Below, piece by piece: positions 52,223 to 63,161 of a stretch of DNA of 64,000 nucleotides; position 1 is the stretch's first letter, and every line of letters begins with the position of its first letter. The position numbers were made by a program, and so were the translations under genes. The stretch lies in contig NZ_JAMSKT010000008.1 of NCBI RefSeq assembly GCF_023806125.1, positions 62,001 through 126,000 of the forward strand, in the 5' to 3' direction. Under the pieces are notes generated by a model, which made no database searches, was not told the origin of the DNA, and was given only the letters and a program-made list of their open reading frames with translations. The DNA is from Clostridium caldaquaticum. Its GTDB lineage: Bacteria > Bacillota > Clostridia > Clostridiales > Clostridiaceae.

Positions 52223-52259
52223 AAAAAAGGGACTAAGCTAGTTTAACTTAATCCCTTTT
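52223..52259 (-). terminator. Terminator at the end of the ribosomal operon (after rplQ)
   Basis: AAAGGGA-TAAG and CTTA-TCCCTTT form an 11-bp stem with one mismatch; six T follow on the minus strand. Incomplete termination would let ecfA1 be read from the ribosomal operon. Confidence 0.82.
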
Positions 52260-52263
52260 AATA

Positions 52264-52605
52264 TTATACTAACTCTAGTATAACCATTTCTGCTCCATCG
52301 CCTCTTCTTGGACCTACTTTATACATTCTAGTATATCCACCATTTCTTTCTGCATACTTTGGAGCTATATTTTCAAATAAATTTGCTACTACACTTTCTT
52401 CAGTTACAAAAGCAAGAACTTGTCTTCTAGCATGAAGATCTCCTCTTTTAGCAAGAGTTATCATCTTTTCAGCTAAGTTTCTAGTTTCTTTTGCTCTTGT
52501 ATCAGTAGTTTCAATTTTTCCATGCTTTAAGAAACTAGTAACTAAGTTTCTTAACATTGCTTTTCTTTGGTCAGTTGGACGACCTAACTTACGATATCCT
52601 GCCAT
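52264..52605 (-). CDS. rplQ: 50S ribosomal protein L17
   Basis: 113 aa, short bacterial form. It starts [18 protein letters not shown] and ends [10 protein letters not shown]. It is the last gene of the alpha operon, 40 bp after rpoA, next to a terminator. AAAGGAGG precedes the ATG. Confidence 0.97.
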   Translation of the reverse strand: MAGYRKLGRPTDQRKAMLRNLVTSFLKHGKIETTDTRAKETRNLAEKMITLAKRGDLHARRQVLAFVTEESVVANLFENIAPKYAERNGGYTRMYKVGPRRGDGAEMVILELV

Positions 52606-52645
52606 GTCTTTACCTCCTTTTTAAAATTGGTCGGTACACAGAGTT

Positions 52646-53593
52646 TTATTCCTCACTCTGTCTTAGGCTTAAGCCAAGAGCTTCAAGTTTTTGCTCAACT
52701 TCTTCAAGTGACTTTTTACCTAAGTTTCTAACCTTCATCATATCATCCATTGATCTTTGCGTTAACTCTTGTACTGTATTAATACCAGCTCTCTTTAAGC
52801 AGTTATAACTTCTTACTGAAAGATCAAGTTCTTCAATAGTCATTTCTAGAACTTTTTCCTTCTTATCTTCCTCTTTTTCAACCATTATTTCCACATTATT
52901 AGCATGATCAGTTAATGTCATAAACAACTTAAAGTGCTCTATAAGTATCTTTGCAGATAACCCTATAGCTTCATCTGGCTTAATTGTTCCATTAGTCCAT
53001 ACCTCAAGAGTTAGTTTATCATAATCGGTAATTTGACCAACTCTTGTGTTTTCTACTGTAAAATTAACTCTTTTAACTGGAGTGTATATTGAATCAACAG
53101 GAATTGTATTTATAGGTAAGTTATCACTCTTGTTTTTAGTCTGAGAAACATATCCTCTTCCTCTATCAACAGTGATTTCCATATATAGCTTTCCATCAGT
53201 GTCTAATGTTGCTATATGTAAATCCTTATTTACAACTTCTACATCTCCATCGGTTTTAATATCTGCTCCAGTTACTTCACATTCTCCTTTAGCATCTATA
53301 TAAATAGTTTTAGGACCTTCACCATTCATTTTTAATGCTAAACCTTTTATGTTTAGTATAAGTTCGGTTACATCTTCCTTAACTCCTTGTACAGTGGAAA
53401 ACTCATGAAGTACATTTTCAATTTTAACTGAGGTTGCTGCTACCCCAGGTAATGATGAAAGTAATATTCTCCTCAATGCATTACCTAAAGTTGTACCATA
53501 ACCTCTCTCTAATGGTTCTACAACAAATTTCCCATAGGTACCATCGTCTTTAAGCTCAACACATTCTATTTTTGGCTTTTCTATTTCTAACAT
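52646..53593 (-). CDS. rpoA: RNA polymerase alpha subunit
   Basis: 315 aa. The N-terminal dimerisation domain ([25 protein letters not shown]) is followed by a linker and the C-terminal domain (about 245-315; [34 protein letters not shown]) that binds UP elements and activators. It lies between rpsD and rplQ as usual. Confidence 0.98.
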   Translation of the reverse strand: MLEIEKPKIECVELKDDGTYGKFVVEPLERGYGTTLGNALRRILLSSLPGVAATSVKIENVLHEFSTVQGVKEDVTELILNIKGLALKMNGEGPKTIYIDAKGECEVTGADIKTDGDVEVVNKDLHIATLDTDGKLYMEITVDRGRGYVSQTKNKSDNLPINTIPVDSIYTPVKRVNFTVENTRVGQITDYDKLTLEVWTNGTIKPDEAIGLSAKILIEHFKLFMTLTDHANNVEIMVEKEEDKKEKVLEMTIEELDLSVRSYNCLKRAGINTVQELTQRSMDDMMKVRNLGKKSLEEVEQKLEALGLSLRQSEE

Positions 53594-53652
53594 ATAAACC
53601 CTCCTTATTTATTTATATTATCCTATTTTGAGGGCAACTGATTCTATTTTAA

Positions 53653-54273
53653 TTACTTGCTATATAACTCAACTATTAATGTTTCATTTACTGGAACATC
53701 TATATCAGCTCTAGCTGGTTCAGCTATTATCTTGCCTTCGAAATTTTCAACATTTCCTTGCATCCAATTTGGCAGAGCCTTTGGATTTTCAGCAAACATT
53801 TTGAATCTTTCGCTGCTTCTGCTCTTTTCTGCAACAGTTATAACATCACCCACTGATACTTGGTATGATGGAATATTTACTTTCTTTCCGTTTACTAGGA
53901 AATGTCCATGAGTTACTAACTGTCTAGCTTCTCTTCTTGAACCACCGAAACCTAATCTGAATACTACGTTGTCAAGTCTCATTTCAAGAATTTTTAATAG
54001 GTTCTCACCTGTTATTCCCTTCATTCTATCAGCCTTTTCATAGTACTTTCTGAACTGACCTTCTAGTAATTCGTAGATTCTCTTAGCTTTCTGCTTTTCT
54101 CTTAATTGAACACCATAGTTTGAAAGCTTCTTCTTATTTTGTCCGTGTTGTCCTGGTGCATATCCTCTTCTAGCAAATGCACATTTATCTGTATAGCATC
54201 TATCCCCTTTAAGGAATAGCTTCATTCCTTCTCTTCTGCATAATCTGCAGTGAGCTCCAGTATATCTTGCCAT
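53653..54273 (-). CDS. rpsD: 30S ribosomal protein S4, zinc-binding form
   Basis: 206 aa. The N terminus keeps the four-cysteine zinc site (HCRLCRREG ... [12 protein letters not shown]), and the S4 RNA-binding domain is present ([39 protein letters not shown]). It nucleates 30S assembly and, in many bacteria, regulates the alpha operon. Confidence 0.98.
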   Translation of the reverse strand: MARYTGAHCRLCRREGMKLFLKGDRCYTDKCAFARRGYAPGQHGQNKKKLSNYGVQLREKQKAKRIYELLEGQFRKYYEKADRMKGITGENLLKILEMRLDNVVFRLGFGGSRREARQLVTHGHFLVNGKKVNIPSYQVSVGDVITVAEKSRSSERFKMFAENPKALPNWMQGNVENFEGKIIAEPARADIDVPVNETLIVELYSK

Positions 54274-54316
54274 TAAAATCTACACCTCCTGTGATTTTCT
54301 CTATATATTACCACAA

Positions 54317-54715
54317 TTAAACTCTTCTTCTTTTTGGTGGTCTGCAGCCATTATGTGGTATTGGAGTAACGTCTTTTATAAGTGTAACTTCTAAGCCAGC
54401 TGCTTGAAGTGATCTTATAGCAGCTTCTCTACCTGCTCCTGGTCCTTTTACGTATACTTCAACACTTCTCAGACCATGCTCCATAGCTGCTTTTGCAGCA
54501 GTTTCTGCAGCCATTTGAGCTGCATATGGAGTGCTCTTTCTTGAACCTCTGAAACCTAATCCACCAGCACTAGCCCATGATAGAGCATTACCAACTTTAT
54601 CAGTAATAGTAACTATAGAGTTGTTGAAAGTGGATTTTATATGTGCAGCACCATGCTCAACGTTCTTTCTTTCTTTTCTTCTTCTAGTAGTTCTCTTTAC
54701 CTTTTGAGCTGCCAT
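54317..54715 (-). CDS. rpsK: 30S ribosomal protein S11
   Basis: 132 aa. It has [37 protein letters not shown] and the conserved end [13 protein letters not shown]. It is a platform protein of the 30S subunit and lies between rpsM and rpsD. AAGGAGG precedes the ATG. Confidence 0.98.
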   Translation of the reverse strand: MAAQKVKRTTRRRKERKNVEHGAAHIKSTFNNSIVTITDKVGNALSWASAGGLGFRGSRKSTPYAAQMAAETAAKAAMEHGLRSVEVYVKGPGAGREAAIRSLQAAGLEVTLIKDVTPIPHNGCRPPKRRRV

Positions 54716-54730
54716 TTCCTTACCTCCTTA

Positions 54731-55102
54731 CTATTTCTTCTTCTTAGCCCCTATAGCTCTCTTTGGGCCTTTTCTTGTTCTTGCATTTGTTTTAGTTCTT
54801 TGACCTCTTACTGGAAGTCCTTTTCTATGTCTTATACCTCTGTAACATCCTATTTCGATTAATCTCTTTATGCTAAGAGCTACATCTCTTCTTAAATCGC
54901 CTTCAACCTTGAAGTTTTTGTTGATATAATCTCTTAATGCATTAACTTCTTCTTCAGTTAAGTCTCTAACTCTAGTATCTGGATTAACTCCAGTTTCTGC
55001 TAATATTTTATGTGAGCTTGGTAGTCCTATACCATAAATATATGTTAGACCTATTTCAACTCTTTTTTCTTTTGGTAGGTCAACACCTGCTATTCTTGCC
55101 AT
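54731..55102 (-). CDS. rpsM: 30S ribosomal protein S13
   Basis: 123 aa. It starts [20 protein letters not shown] and has the H2TH-like region and the tail [18 protein letters not shown] that contacts P-site tRNA and the subunit bridge. First gene of the alpha operon proper, 123 bp after rpmJ; that gap includes a GC-rich dyad (about 55180-55215) without a clear terminator. Confidence 0.98.
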   Translation of the reverse strand: MARIAGVDLPKEKRVEIGLTYIYGIGLPSSHKILAETGVNPDTRVRDLTEEEVNALRDYINKNFKVEGDLRRDVALSIKRLIEIGCYRGIRHRKGLPVRGQRTKTNARTRKGPKRAIGAKKKK

Positions 55103-55225
55103 TAAATCTTACACCTCCTAGGTATTAATCAAATGAAACAAACTTCATTTTAATGTTTTATATATATATAAGTTTTAGGCCGATAGAACCAGCATGCCCT
55201 ATCGTCAGCCGCTCCTAAAACATAA

Positions 55226-55351
<126 letters not shown>

Positions 55352-55354
55352 TTA

Positions 55355-55573
55355 TTACTTTGCTCTCCAGGTTATTCTACCACGTGTCAAGTCATATGGA
55401 GAAAGCTCCACAGTAACCTTGTCACCAGGTATAATTCTAATAAAATTCATTCTAAGTTTACCAGAAATATGTGCCAATATTTCATGACCACTTTCCAGTT
55501 CAACTTTAAACATCGCATTAGGTAGTGCCTCTAAAACCTTACCCTGCATTTCAATAACATCATCCTTTGACAT
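55355..55573 (-). CDS. infA: Translation initiation factor IF-1
   Basis: 72 aa, a single S1/OB fold: [20 protein letters not shown] through [21 protein letters not shown]. It binds the 30S A site during initiation. The ATG at 55573 gives the universal N terminus; a longer frame would overlap the preceding gene. GGAGG lies 12 nt upstream, slightly far. Confidence 0.97.
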   Translation of the reverse strand: MSKDDVIEMQGKVLEALPNAMFKVELESGHEILAHISGKLRMNFIRIIPGDKVTVELSPYDLTRGRITWRAK

Positions 55574-55580
55574 AAGGTAA

Positions 55581-55862
55581 TCAAACCTCCTCATTAGAGC
55601 TCATTGACTGTAAAAACTTTTTTACCGCTCTATTACTAACCTTATCTCCTTGTTTTAGCAATTGTTTAATTTCACTTGCTGTAATATCAGTAATCTTAAG
55701 ATGCTTAATTTTTTTCTTCTTTGGCTTTTCTACTGGTCTTAAATCTCCATCTGTAATATAAACATAATCTTCATCAATTATACTTGTTATAATGAAAATT
55801 CTGCCAGCATCTCTACCTGATTTTGAATAAGCAACCCTGCCAACATAATCAGTAAATATCAA
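55581..55862 (-). CDS. KOW-domain RNA-binding protein (L14e-like)
   Basis: 93 aa. An N-terminal KOW/SH3-like segment ([46 protein letters not shown]) is followed by a short helical, Gln/Lys-rich tail. Such small proteins sit between map and infA in many Firmicutes and are thought to touch the ribosome; function is not established. A TTG start at 55862, 8 nt after GAGG, is preferred over the GTG at 55871 that overlaps it. Confidence 0.85.
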   Translation of the reverse strand: MIFTDYVGRVAYSKSGRDAGRIFIITSIIDEDYVYITDGDLRPVEKPKKKKIKHLKITDITASEIKQLLKQGDKVSNRAVKKFLQSMSSNEEV

Positions 55863-55875
55863 ATTAACCACCTCA

Positions 55876-56622
55876 TCAGATAAGAGTTAGTATTTCCGGT
55901 CCATTTTTTAAAATGGCTACAGTGTTTTCATAATGAGCTGAAAGAGAACCATCTTCAGTTACCACTGTCCAGCCATTTGATTCCACTCTGACATCGTATT
56001 TACCTATATTCACCATAGGTTCTATAGCTAAAACCATGCCATGTACTAGCTTAGGTCCTCTGCCTGGTCTCCCGAAGTTTGGAACTTCGGGATCTTCATG
56101 CATGTTTCTCCCAATTCCATGACCAACAAAATCACGTACAACAGAATAATTAAAACTCTCAACGTAAGTTTGTATTGAAGCAGATATATCAGTAAGCCTG
56201 TTTCCAACTAATGCTTTTTCTATTCCTTTAAAAAAGCTTGTTTCAGTAACTTGAATTAAATTCTCAGCTTCTTTAGATATTTTACCAACTGGAATTGTTC
56301 TAGCGGCATCTCCTTGAAATCCATCTAAAATTACTCCACAATCAATACTAATTATATCTCCTTCTTGTAGAACCCTATTTGCTGGAATACCATGTACAAC
56401 TTCATTATTTACAGATGCACATATAGATGCCGGAAACCCGTGATAACCCTTAAATGATGGTTTTGCATTATGTTTTTTTATGAACTCTTCTGCTATTTTA
56501 TCTAACTCCGCAGTGGTTATTCCTGGTTTTATCAGCTCTTCAAGCATTGCCAGGGTTTCCCCAACAAGCCTACCTGCACGCCTCATATATTCAATTTCAT
56601 TATCATTTTTAATTATTATCAT
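55876..56622 (-). CDS. map: Methionine aminopeptidase, type I
   Basis: 248 aa. Metal ligands are recognisable in SIDCGVILDGFQGDAART, VGHGIGRNMHEDPEVPN and MVLAIEPMVN, with the C-terminal Glu in TEDGSLSAHYENTVAI. It removes the initiator Met from nascent proteins. The gene starts directly after adk with no gap and lies in the conserved secY-adk-map-infA order. Confidence 0.98.
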   Translation of the reverse strand: MIIIKNDNEIEYMRRAGRLVGETLAMLEELIKPGITTAELDKIAEEFIKKHNAKPSFKGYHGFPASICASVNNEVVHGIPANRVLQEGDIISIDCGVILDGFQGDAARTIPVGKISKEAENLIQVTETSFFKGIEKALVGNRLTDISASIQTYVESFNYSVVRDFVGHGIGRNMHEDPEVPNFGRPGRGPKLVHGMVLAIEPMVNIGKYDVRVESNGWTVVTEDGSLSAHYENTVAILKNGPEILTLI

Positions 56623-57273
56623 TTAGTTATCTCTCCCTAGGACTTTACAAATATTTTTAAAAACATCGTTTATTGCTTGTGTTCCATCTATAACAGCTAA
56701 AATACCTTTATCTCTGTAGTATTTTATAAGAGGTTCTGTTTGCTGATTATAAATATCCAGCCTTTCTCTAACTGTTTTTTCCTCGTCGTCTTTCCTTTGT
56801 ATAATATCACTACCACAAATATCACATTTACCTTCAAAAATCGGAGGGTTAAACTTTATGTGATAGCTTGCTCCGCAGGTTAGACATACTCTTCTGCCGC
56901 TCATACGCTCAATAATAAAATCTTTAGGAACATCAATTAATAATGTAGTATCAAGTTTTTGACCTTCTGTTTCAAGAAAACTGTCTAGTGCATTTGCTTG
57001 AACTACTGTTCTTGGAAAGCCATCTAACAGAAATCCTGACTTACAATCTTCATTTTTTAGTCTTTCCAGAACTATCCTTATGGTTAATTCATCTGATACT
57101 AACTGGCCTTTATCAATGCTTTTTTTTGCTTCGATTCCTAGAGAGGTATTTTCTGAAATATGTTTTCGAAAAATATCACCCGTTGATATATGGGGTATGG
57201 ATAATCTATTACATATTGATTTAGCCTGAGTTCCTTTACCAGCTCCAGGAGGACCTAATAAAACTATTTTCAA
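56623..57273 (-). CDS. adk: Adenylate kinase (spc-operon copy)
   Basis: 216 aa. P-loop [35 protein letters not shown] and a zinc LID ([15 protein letters not shown] ... CDICGSD). It balances ATP, ADP and AMP and is the housekeeping copy by position. A TTG start at 57273 gives the canonical [10 protein letters not shown] start, with GGAG 9 nt upstream; the ATG at 57282 overlaps that site. A second adk lies at 20534-21181 under sigma-54-type control. Confidence 0.95.
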   Translation of the reverse strand: MKIVLLGPPGAGKGTQAKSICNRLSIPHISTGDIFRKHISENTSLGIEAKKSIDKGQLVSDELTIRIVLERLKNEDCKSGFLLDGFPRTVVQANALDSFLETEGQKLDTTLLIDVPKDFIIERMSGRRVCLTCGASYHIKFNPPIFEGKCDICGSDIIQRKDDEEKTVRERLDIYNQQTEPLIKYYRDKGILAVIDGTQAINDVFKNICKVLGRDN

Positions 57274-57292
57274 TAGCACCATCTCCGCATAG

Positions 57293-58570
57293 TTATTTTA
57301 AAAATCCTTGATAGTGACGCATTACTAATTGTGATTCCATTTGTCTCATTGTATCAAGAGCAACTCCAACCACAATTAATAAACTAGTTCCTCCAAAGGA
57401 GATTCCCTTAAATTTGGTATATCCTTCAAGAATGATTGGGAAAACAGCTATTACAGCTACAAAAGCTCCCCCAAGCAATGAAACTTTAGTTAATACTTTT
57501 TCAATGTATTTTGCAGTATAATCTCCAGGTCTTATACCTGGTATAAACCCTGATGACTTATGCATATTCTCAGACATTTCATCAGGTTTAAAAGTTATCT
57601 GCGTATAAAACCATGAAAAAAATAAAATTAACAAAAAGAACACAACTGCATATAACCATGTATTTGCTTTAAAAGGACTATATTTACTTCCTGTAATTGC
57701 TTTAAATACAGGTGAGTTAGGCCAGAATTGAGCAATTGTTGCTGGAAACTGCATAACTGACGATGCAAATATTATAGCAATAACTCCAGAGGCATTCATA
57801 TTTATAGGAATATGAGTTGTCTGTCCCCTGAAAGTCTTATTTCCAACAGTTTTCCCTGCATATTGAACTGGTATTCTTCTTTCTGCCAAACTCATTACAA
57901 CAACTGCGACTAATAAGGCTGCTACTAATGCTATAAACATAATTACGCCTACTATATTAACTTCTTCTGCTTTTTGGAGTACTCCAACTTGATATGCAGT
58001 AAAAGGAATTCTTGATAAAATATTTACAAATATCAGTAAAGATATACCGTTCCCTAATCCTTTAACTGAAATTTGATCTCCTAACCACATCAAAAATATT
58101 GATGCAGTTGTAACTGTGAGCATTATAACGAATATATTCAATCTAGAATTACTCTTTAGTGCTCCAGCATTAGCTATTAAAACATATATTGTGAAGGACT
58201 GTAAAATAGCAAATGCAACTGCTGCGTACCTAGTATACTTTTGTATCTTTTTTCTACCATCTTCGCCTTCTTTTGAAAGCTGCTCTAAATATGGAATAGC
58301 AACTGTTAATAATTGAACTACGATAGACGCATTAATATACGGTACTACACCCAAAGCAAATATATTAAATTTACTGAAAGCACCACCTGAAATTAAATCA
58401 TAAAATCCAAGCAATGTGCCTGATGCAGCATAACTCTGAAGTGCACTTGCATCAACTCCAGGAACGAGGATATGATTCCCCATCCTGTAAATTGCAACTA
58501 AAAACAGTGTCCATAAAATTTTTTTCCTTAAATCTGGAGTTCTCCATGCATTACGTAGGGTTGATAGCAT
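57293..58570 (-). CDS. secY: Protein translocase subunit SecY
   Basis: 425 aa with ten membrane helices. It has the plug-region segment [36 protein letters not shown], and the cytoplasmic loop [18 protein letters not shown] before TM7. It forms the protein-conducting channel with SecE/SecG. The start abuts the rplO stop, so it is co-translated. Confidence 0.98.
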   Translation of the reverse strand: MLSTLRNAWRTPDLRKKILWTLFLVAIYRMGNHILVPGVDASALQSYAASGTLLGFYDLISGGAFSKFNIFALGVVPYINASIVVQLLTVAIPYLEQLSKEGEDGRKKIQKYTRYAAVAFAILQSFTIYVLIANAGALKSNSRLNIFVIMLTVTTASIFLMWLGDQISVKGLGNGISLLIFVNILSRIPFTAYQVGVLQKAEEVNIVGVIMFIALVAALLVAVVVMSLAERRIPVQYAGKTVGNKTFRGQTTHIPINMNASGVIAIIFASSVMQFPATIAQFWPNSPVFKAITGSKYSPFKANTWLYAVVFFLLILFFSWFYTQITFKPDEMSENMHKSSGFIPGIRPGDYTAKYIEKVLTKVSLLGGAFVAVIAVFPIILEGYTKFKGISFGGTSLLIVVGVALDTMRQMESQLVMRHYQGFLK

Positions 58571-59011
58571 TTATACCACCTCAACTTTTCCCCCAGCCGC
58601 TTGAATTTTTTCAGCTGCAGTCTTAGAAAATTTAGACGCTTTAACTGTCAAGTTCTTTGTTAAGTCACCGTTTCCTAATATTTTAACACCATCATATAAT
58701 TTGCTTATTACTCTTGTTTCAAGTAATAATTCTGGTGTTACTACAGTTCCGTCTTCAAATATATTTAATCTATCTACATTTATTGTAGCGTATTCTTTAG
58801 CAAATATATTTGTAAAACCTCTCTTTGGAAGTCTTCTGTAAAGAGGCATCTGACCTCCTTCAAAACCTGGTCTTACTCCACCGCCAGATCTTGCCCATTG
58901 ACCCTTTTCACCTTTACCAGCATTTCTTCCTAAACCTGAACCAGTACCTCTACCAACTCTTTTAGGGCTTTTTTTAGCACCTGCAGCAGGTTTTAAGTCA
59001 TGAAGTTTCAT
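58571..59011 (-). CDS. rplO: 50S ribosomal protein L15
   Basis: 146 aa. It begins [20 protein letters not shown] and has the Gly-rich [18 protein letters not shown] and the [20 protein letters not shown] core. The ATG at 59011 is 8 nt after GAGGAGG; a GTG frame start lies inside that site. Confidence 0.98.
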   Translation of the reverse strand: MKLHDLKPAAGAKKSPKRVGRGTGSGLGRNAGKGEKGQWARSGGGVRPGFEGGQMPLYRRLPKRGFTNIFAKEYATINVDRLNIFEDGTVVTPELLLETRVISKLYDGVKILGNGDLTKNLTVKASKFSKTAAEKIQAAGGKVEVV

Positions 59012-59032
59012 ACTCTGCACCTCCTCTTTATC

Positions 59033-59212
59033 TTATACTTCTTTCACTTCTAAAAGATATCCTATTTTATTTATCATACCTCTGATTTGAGGAGTATCCT
59101 CTTTTTCAACGCTCTTTCCGATTGTTTTTAATCCTAGAGCTTTAGCTGTAGCTATGTGGCTATCTAATCTTCCGATTAAACTCTTCTTTAATGTTATTTG
59201 CAGCTTAGCCAT
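59033..59212 (-). CDS. rpmD: 50S ribosomal protein L30
   Basis: A 59-aa short bacterial L30: [20 protein letters not shown] through [16 protein letters not shown]. It lies between rpsE and rplO as usual. The ATG at 59212 gives the normal length. Confidence 0.97.
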   Translation of the reverse strand: MAKLQITLKKSLIGRLDSHIATAKALGLKTIGKSVEKEDTPQIRGMINKIGYLLEVKEV

Positions 59213-59224
59213 GGTCAATCCCTC

Positions 59225-59722
59225 CTAACCTAGAATCTCTTCAACAGTCTTGCCTCTAAGTTTAGCTATATCTTCAGCTGTTCTTAAAGAAGCTAATCCG
59301 TTTATTGTAGCATTAACCATGTTTCTTGGGTTATTAGAACCAAGAGATTTAGCTCTAACGTCTTTTAATCCTGCAAGCTCAAGTACCGCTCTAGCTGGAC
59401 CTCCAGCTATAACTCCTGTACCTTCTGCAGCTGGCATTATAAGTACTTTACCCTTTCCAAACTCTCCAACTATCTCATGTGGAACTGTAGTTCCAACGAT
59501 AGGTGTTTTTACAAGATTCTTTTTAGCATCTTCTATTCCTTTTCTAATAGCTTCAGGAATTTCTATTGATTTACCAATTCCAACTCCTACGTGGCCATTT
59601 TCATCTCCAACTACTACAAGAGCACTGAATCTGAAATTTCTACCACCCTTAACAACCTTAGCAACTCTGTTTATAAAAACAACTTTTTCTTTAAGCTCTA
59701 GTGTGCTAGGATCTATTCTCAT
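59225..59722 (-). CDS. rpsE: 30S ribosomal protein S5
   Basis: 165 aa. The double-stranded RNA-binding-like N-terminal part ([34 protein letters not shown]) is followed by the C-terminal fold ([18 protein letters not shown]). It helps form the mRNA entry channel. AAGGAGGG precedes the ATG. Confidence 0.98.
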   Translation of the reverse strand: MRIDPSTLELKEKVVFINRVAKVVKGGRNFRFSALVVVGDENGHVGVGIGKSIEIPEAIRKGIEDAKKNLVKTPIVGTTVPHEIVGEFGKGKVLIMPAAEGTGVIAGGPARAVLELAGLKDVRAKSLGSNNPRNMVNATINGLASLRTAEDIAKLRGKTVEEILG

Positions 59723-59739
59723 TTATTTCCCTCCTTCTT

Positions 59740-60099
59740 TTAGAATTCTAGTCCTGCTTCCCTTGCACCTTCAGCAAGTTCTTTTATTCTTCCGTGATAT
59801 ATAAATCCGCCTCTGTCAAATACAACAGACTTAATTCCTTTTTCTATAGCTTTTTTAGCTATAAGCTTTCCAACTTCTCTAGCTGCTTCCTTATTGCTTC
59901 CTACTCCGTTGAATTCTTTATCTAAGCTTGATGCTGCAACTAAAGTCCTTTGTGCTACATCATCAATTATTTGAGCATATATGTTTTTCTCACTTCTAAA
60001 TACAGCTAATCTTGGTTTTTCACTAGTACCAGACACTTTCTTACGTATTCTTAAGTGGCGTCTTTTTCTAGCTTCTTGTCTGTTTTCCTTACTAAACAT
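59740..60099 (-). CDS. rplR: 50S ribosomal protein L18
   Basis: 119 aa. It starts [20 protein letters not shown], has [18 protein letters not shown] and ends with [20 protein letters not shown]. It binds 5S rRNA. The ATG at 60099 lies 8 nt after AAGGAG. Confidence 0.98.
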   Translation of the reverse strand: MFSKENRQEARKRRHLRIRKKVSGTSEKPRLAVFRSEKNIYAQIIDDVAQRTLVAASSLDKEFNGVGSNKEAAREVGKLIAKKAIEKGIKSVVFDRGGFIYHGRIKELAEGAREAGLEF

Positions 60100-60170
60100 T
60101 AAGTTCACTCCTTTCTTTGTGCGTCAATACTCTAAATTTAATTTATACGCATTGACCTGTTGTAAACTAA

Positions 60171-60713
60171 TTATTTCTTACCTGTCTTACCTTCTTTACG
60201 TCTGATAACTTCGTTATCGTACTTAATTCCTTTTCCTTTATAAGGTTCAGGCTTTCTCCATGTTCTAATGTCAGCAGCTACTGCACCTACTAATTCTTTG
60301 TCAATACCTTTAACAACAACTTTTGTTGGAGCTGGAGTTTCAAACTCTATACCAGCTACTGCTTCTATTTCAACTGGATGTGAATATCCAAGGTTCATAA
60401 CCAATTTTTTACCTTGTAGTGCTGCTCTATAACCAACACCAACTAATTCTAATGTCTTTTGATATCCTTGAGTTACACCTGTAATCATATTATTAACTAA
60501 AGCTCTAGTTAAACCATGAAGAGCTCTTTTTTCTTTGTCATCACTATCTCTTGTAACAACTACAGAATTATTTTCAACAGCTATATTTATCTTTGTGCTC
60601 ATAGCTTTTACAAGTTGACCTTTAGGTCCCTTTACAGTAACAACGTTGTCTGGTGTTACTGTAACTGTTACACCACTTGGTATAGCTACTGGAAGTCTTC
60701 CTATTCTTGACAT
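60171..60713 (-). CDS. rplF: 50S ribosomal protein L6
   Basis: 180 aa. Two repeated L6 folds begin [19 protein letters not shown]; the C-terminal signature is [20 protein letters not shown]. It sits near the sarcin-ricin loop. It starts 22 bp after rpsH, with GAGGAGG as ribosome binding site. Confidence 0.98.
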   Translation of the reverse strand: MSRIGRLPVAIPSGVTVTVTPDNVVTVKGPKGQLVKAMSTKINIAVENNSVVVTRDSDDKEKRALHGLTRALVNNMITGVTQGYQKTLELVGVGYRAALQGKKLVMNLGYSHPVEIEAVAGIEFETPAPTKVVVKGIDKELVGAVAADIRTWRKPEPYKGKGIKYDNEVIRRKEGKTGKK

Positions 60714-60735
60714 TAATTACACCTCCTCTGTTTAA

Positions 60736-61134
60736 CTACCAGATGTAGCAAATAACTTCTCCACCTAGTCCTAATTTTCTTGCCTCTCTATCTGTAACAA
60801 TTCCCTTAGAAGTTGATATTACTGCAACACCTAAACCATTTAATACTTTAGGAATTTCTTCCTTTCTGCAGTAAACTCTAAGTCCTGGCTTAGAAATTCT
60901 TCTAAGTCCTGTTATAACTCTTTGCTTATTAGCACCATATTTCATACTTAATCTTAACATAGGAACTGATCCATCATTGTATTCCTCTATGTTCTTTAAA
61001 TATCCCTCTTGTAGCATTATATTTGCAACAGCCTTCTTTATATTTGAAGAAGGTACTTCTACTATTTCATGTCTAACCACATTAGCATTTCTTATACGGG
61101 TTAGTAAATCTGCAATAGGATCTGTCATTGCCAT
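60736..61134 (-). CDS. rpsH: 30S ribosomal protein S8
   Basis: 132 aa. It has [18 protein letters not shown] and the C-terminal signature [33 protein letters not shown]. It binds helix 21 of 16S rRNA, and in some bacteria represses the spc operon. The ATG at 61134 lies 9 nt after AAAGGAGG; an upstream ATG at 61158 has no site. Confidence 0.98.
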   Translation of the reverse strand: MAMTDPIADLLTRIRNANVVRHEIVEVPSSNIKKAVANIMLQEGYLKNIEEYNDGSVPMLRLSMKYGANKQRVITGLRRISKPGLRVYCRKEEIPKVLNGLGVAVISTSKGIVTDREARKLGLGGEVICYIW

Positions 61135-61167
61135 TGATTTGTGCCTCCTTTCATTCAATAGGTTCTA

Positions 61168-61353
61168 TTACCAGCTTGCCTTCTTAACGCCAGGTATTTG
61201 GCCTTTATAAGCAAGTTCTCTAAAACAAATACGGCATATACCAAACTTTCTTAATACAGCATGTGGTCTTCCACAAATTCTGCATCTTGTATAAGCTCTA
61301 GTTGAAAACTTTGGTTCTTTATTCCACTTTTCTATCAAAGCCTTACGTGCCAT
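61168..61353 (-). CDS. rpsN: 30S ribosomal protein S14, zinc-binding (type Z)
   Basis: A 61-aa short S14 with CRIC and CRIC pairs (C24, C27, C40, C43) forming a zinc site, and [11 protein letters not shown]. Retention of the zinc type together with zinc forms of S4, L24 and L36 indicates a zinc-replete ribosome design. Confidence 0.98.
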   Translation of the reverse strand: MARKALIEKWNKEPKFSTRAYTRCRICGRPHAVLRKFGICRICFRELAYKGQIPGVKKASW

Positions 61354-61368
61354 GTTTTCCCTCCTTAA

Positions 61369-61911
61369 TTATTGAGCAAATGGCATTCCAAGGAATCTTA
61401 ATAATTCTCTTGCTTCCTCGTCTGTCTTTGCTGTAGTTACGAATATTATATCCATACCTCTTACTTTGTCGATTTTATCATATTCAACTTCTGGGAAAAT
61501 TAACTGCTCTTTAACTCCTAAGGAGTAGTTTCCTCTTCCATCGAAGGATTTGTCTGAAACGCCTCTGAAATCTCTAACTCTTGGTAGAGCTACGTTCATT
61601 AACTTGTCAGCGAATTCATACATTCTGTTCTTTCTAAGAGTAACTTTGCAGCCTATTGGCATGTTTTGTCTTATCTTAAAGTTTGCTATTGATTTCTTAG
61701 CTCTAGTTAAAATTGGTTTCTGTCCTGTTATTAACTGTAAATCAGCCATAGCAGACTCTAAAACCTTAGCATTATCTTTAGCTTCACCAACACCCATGTT
61801 CACAACTATTTTTTCAAGCTTTGGAACTTCCATTATATTTTTATATCCAAACTTCTCCATCAAAGCTGGAACAACTTCTTTCTCATATCTTTCTTGTAGT
61901 CTTGGAACCAT
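61369..61911 (-). CDS. rplE: 50S ribosomal protein L5
   Basis: 180 aa. It has [53 protein letters not shown] and the C-terminal [20 protein letters not shown]. It binds 5S rRNA and contacts P-site tRNA. It lies between rplX and rpsN. Confidence 0.98.
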   Translation of the reverse strand: MVPRLQERYEKEVVPALMEKFGYKNIMEVPKLEKIVVNMGVGEAKDNAKVLESAMADLQLITGQKPILTRAKKSIANFKIRQNMPIGCKVTLRKNRMYEFADKLMNVALPRVRDFRGVSDKSFDGRGNYSLGVKEQLIFPEVEYDKIDKVRGMDIIFVTTAKTDEEARELLRFLGMPFAQ

Positions 61912-61933
61912 TAGTTAAACCTCCTTTCAAACA

Positions 61934-62257
61934 TTAAAATGTTTCTCCGCACTTCTTACATACTCTAACTTTAGTTCCGTCGTCAAGTATTTTATGGCTT
62001 ATTCTTGTTACATTTTTGCAGTTATTGCAGTATAACATAACCTTTGAACTGAAAATAGGTGCTTCTTTTTTAACTATTCCACCTTGCATATTCGCTCTGT
62101 TAGGTTTAGTATGTCTATTTACAACATTAACATCCTTAACGACTACTTTACCAGTCTTAGGCATTACTGCTAAAACTTCGCCGATTTTACCCTTATCTTT
62201 TCCGGATATAACCATTACTGTGTCTTTTTTTCTAACATGCACTTTAACTTTTTCCAT
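61934..62257 (-). CDS. rplX: 50S ribosomal protein L24 with zinc ribbon
   Basis: 107 aa. A KOW domain (KKDTVMVISGKDKGKIGEV) is followed by a C-terminal CNNC ... CKKC zinc ribbon. It initiates 50S assembly. Two adjacent ATG codons are possible starts (62260 and 62257); the second is better spaced, 8 nt from GGGAGG. Confidence 0.97.
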   Translation of the reverse strand: MEKVKVHVRKKDTVMVISGKDKGKIGEVLAVMPKTGKVVVKDVNVVNRHTKPNRANMQGGIVKKEAPIFSSKVMLYCNNCKNVTRISHKILDDGTKVRVCKKCGETF

Positions 62258-62275
62258 CATAGCCACCTCCCTATC

Positions 62276-62644
62276 TTATAGAACTTCTGGCGCTAATGAA
62301 AGAATCTTTGTGTATTCCTTATCTCTTAGCTCCCTAGCCACAGGTCCAAAGATACGAGTTCCCCTTGGCTGTTTATCATCTTTTATTATTACTGCTGCAT
62401 TTTCATCAAATCTTATATATGAGCCGTCAGCTCTTCTTGTTCCTTTAACGGATCTAACGATAACTGCCTTTACAACGTCACCTTTTTTAACAACTCCGCC
62501 TGGTGTTGCACTTTTAACGCTAGCAACTATTACATCACCAATGTTTCCATACTTTCTCTTGGAACCACCTAAAACTCTGATACACATAATTTCTTTTGCA
62601 CCAGTGTTGTCAGCTACCTTTAACATTGTTTGCTGCTGTATCAT
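62276..62644 (-). CDS. rplN: 50S ribosomal protein L14
   Basis: 122 aa, full length. It starts [20 protein letters not shown] and has [21 protein letters not shown] and the C-terminal [18 protein letters not shown]. First gene of the spc operon in the classical definition, 27 bp after rpsQ. Confidence 0.98.
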   Translation of the reverse strand: MIQQQTMLKVADNTGAKEIMCIRVLGGSKRKYGNIGDVIVASVKSATPGGVVKKGDVVKAVIVRSVKGTRRADGSYIRFDENAAVIIKDDKQPRGTRIFGPVARELRDKEYTKILSLAPEVL

Positions 62645-62671
62645 GTAAATAACCTCCTTTCAGCATTAAAG

Positions 62672-62926
62672 CTATTTAGCTTTCTCAACTATTTCAACTA
62701 ATCTCCATCTTTTATCTTTAGATAATGGTCTAGTTTCCATTATTAAAACTCTATCATTAATTTTAGCTTCGTTATTCTCATCATGAGCCTTGAACTTAGT
62801 AGTTCTGTTCATTGTCTTTCCATACAATGGATGACGAACTTTTGTCTCAACGGCAACTACTATTGTCTTATCCATTTTGTCTGAAACAACTCTACCTATT
62901 CTTGTCTTTCTATTTGCTCTTTCCAC
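62672..62926 (-). CDS. rpsQ: 30S ribosomal protein S17
   Basis: 84 aa, OB fold. It has [40 protein letters not shown] and [20 protein letters not shown]. The start is GTG at 62926, well spaced from AGGAG; no ATG fits. Confidence 0.97.
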   Translation of the reverse strand: MERANRKTRIGRVVSDKMDKTIVVAVETKVRHPLYGKTMNRTTKFKAHDENNEAKINDRVLIMETRPLSKDKRWRLVEIVEKAK

Positions 62927-62948
62927 TTGGACACTCCTCCTTTCGGCA

Positions 62949-63161
62949 TTACTGCTTTACTGCCCTTAACTCAGCTTCCCTAAGGATGGTCTTAATTTGG
63001 GCTATAGATTTTTTAACTTCTCTTATTCTCATTGGATTTTCAAGTTGACCAGTAGCTAACTGAAATCTTAAATTAAATAGCTCAGCTTTTAAGCCATTTA
63101 GCTTATCTGCTAAATCTTGAGGAGTACTTTCTCTTAAATCTCTTAAATCATTAGCCTTCAT
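62949..63161 (-). CDS. rpmC: 50S ribosomal protein L29
   Basis: 70 aa, two long helices: [20 protein letters not shown] and [20 protein letters not shown]. It lies at the polypeptide exit. The ATG at 63161 overlaps the end of rplP by 11 bp, so the pair is translationally coupled. Confidence 0.97.
   Translation of the reverse strand: MKANDLRDLRESTPQDLADKLNGLKAELFNLRFQLATGQLENPMRIREVKKSIAQIKTILREAELRAVKQ

Noticed and set aside
55180-55215. Terminator between rpmJ and rpsM
   Set aside because: A GC-rich dyad is present, but no T-run follows on the minus strand and the operon is normally continuous here.
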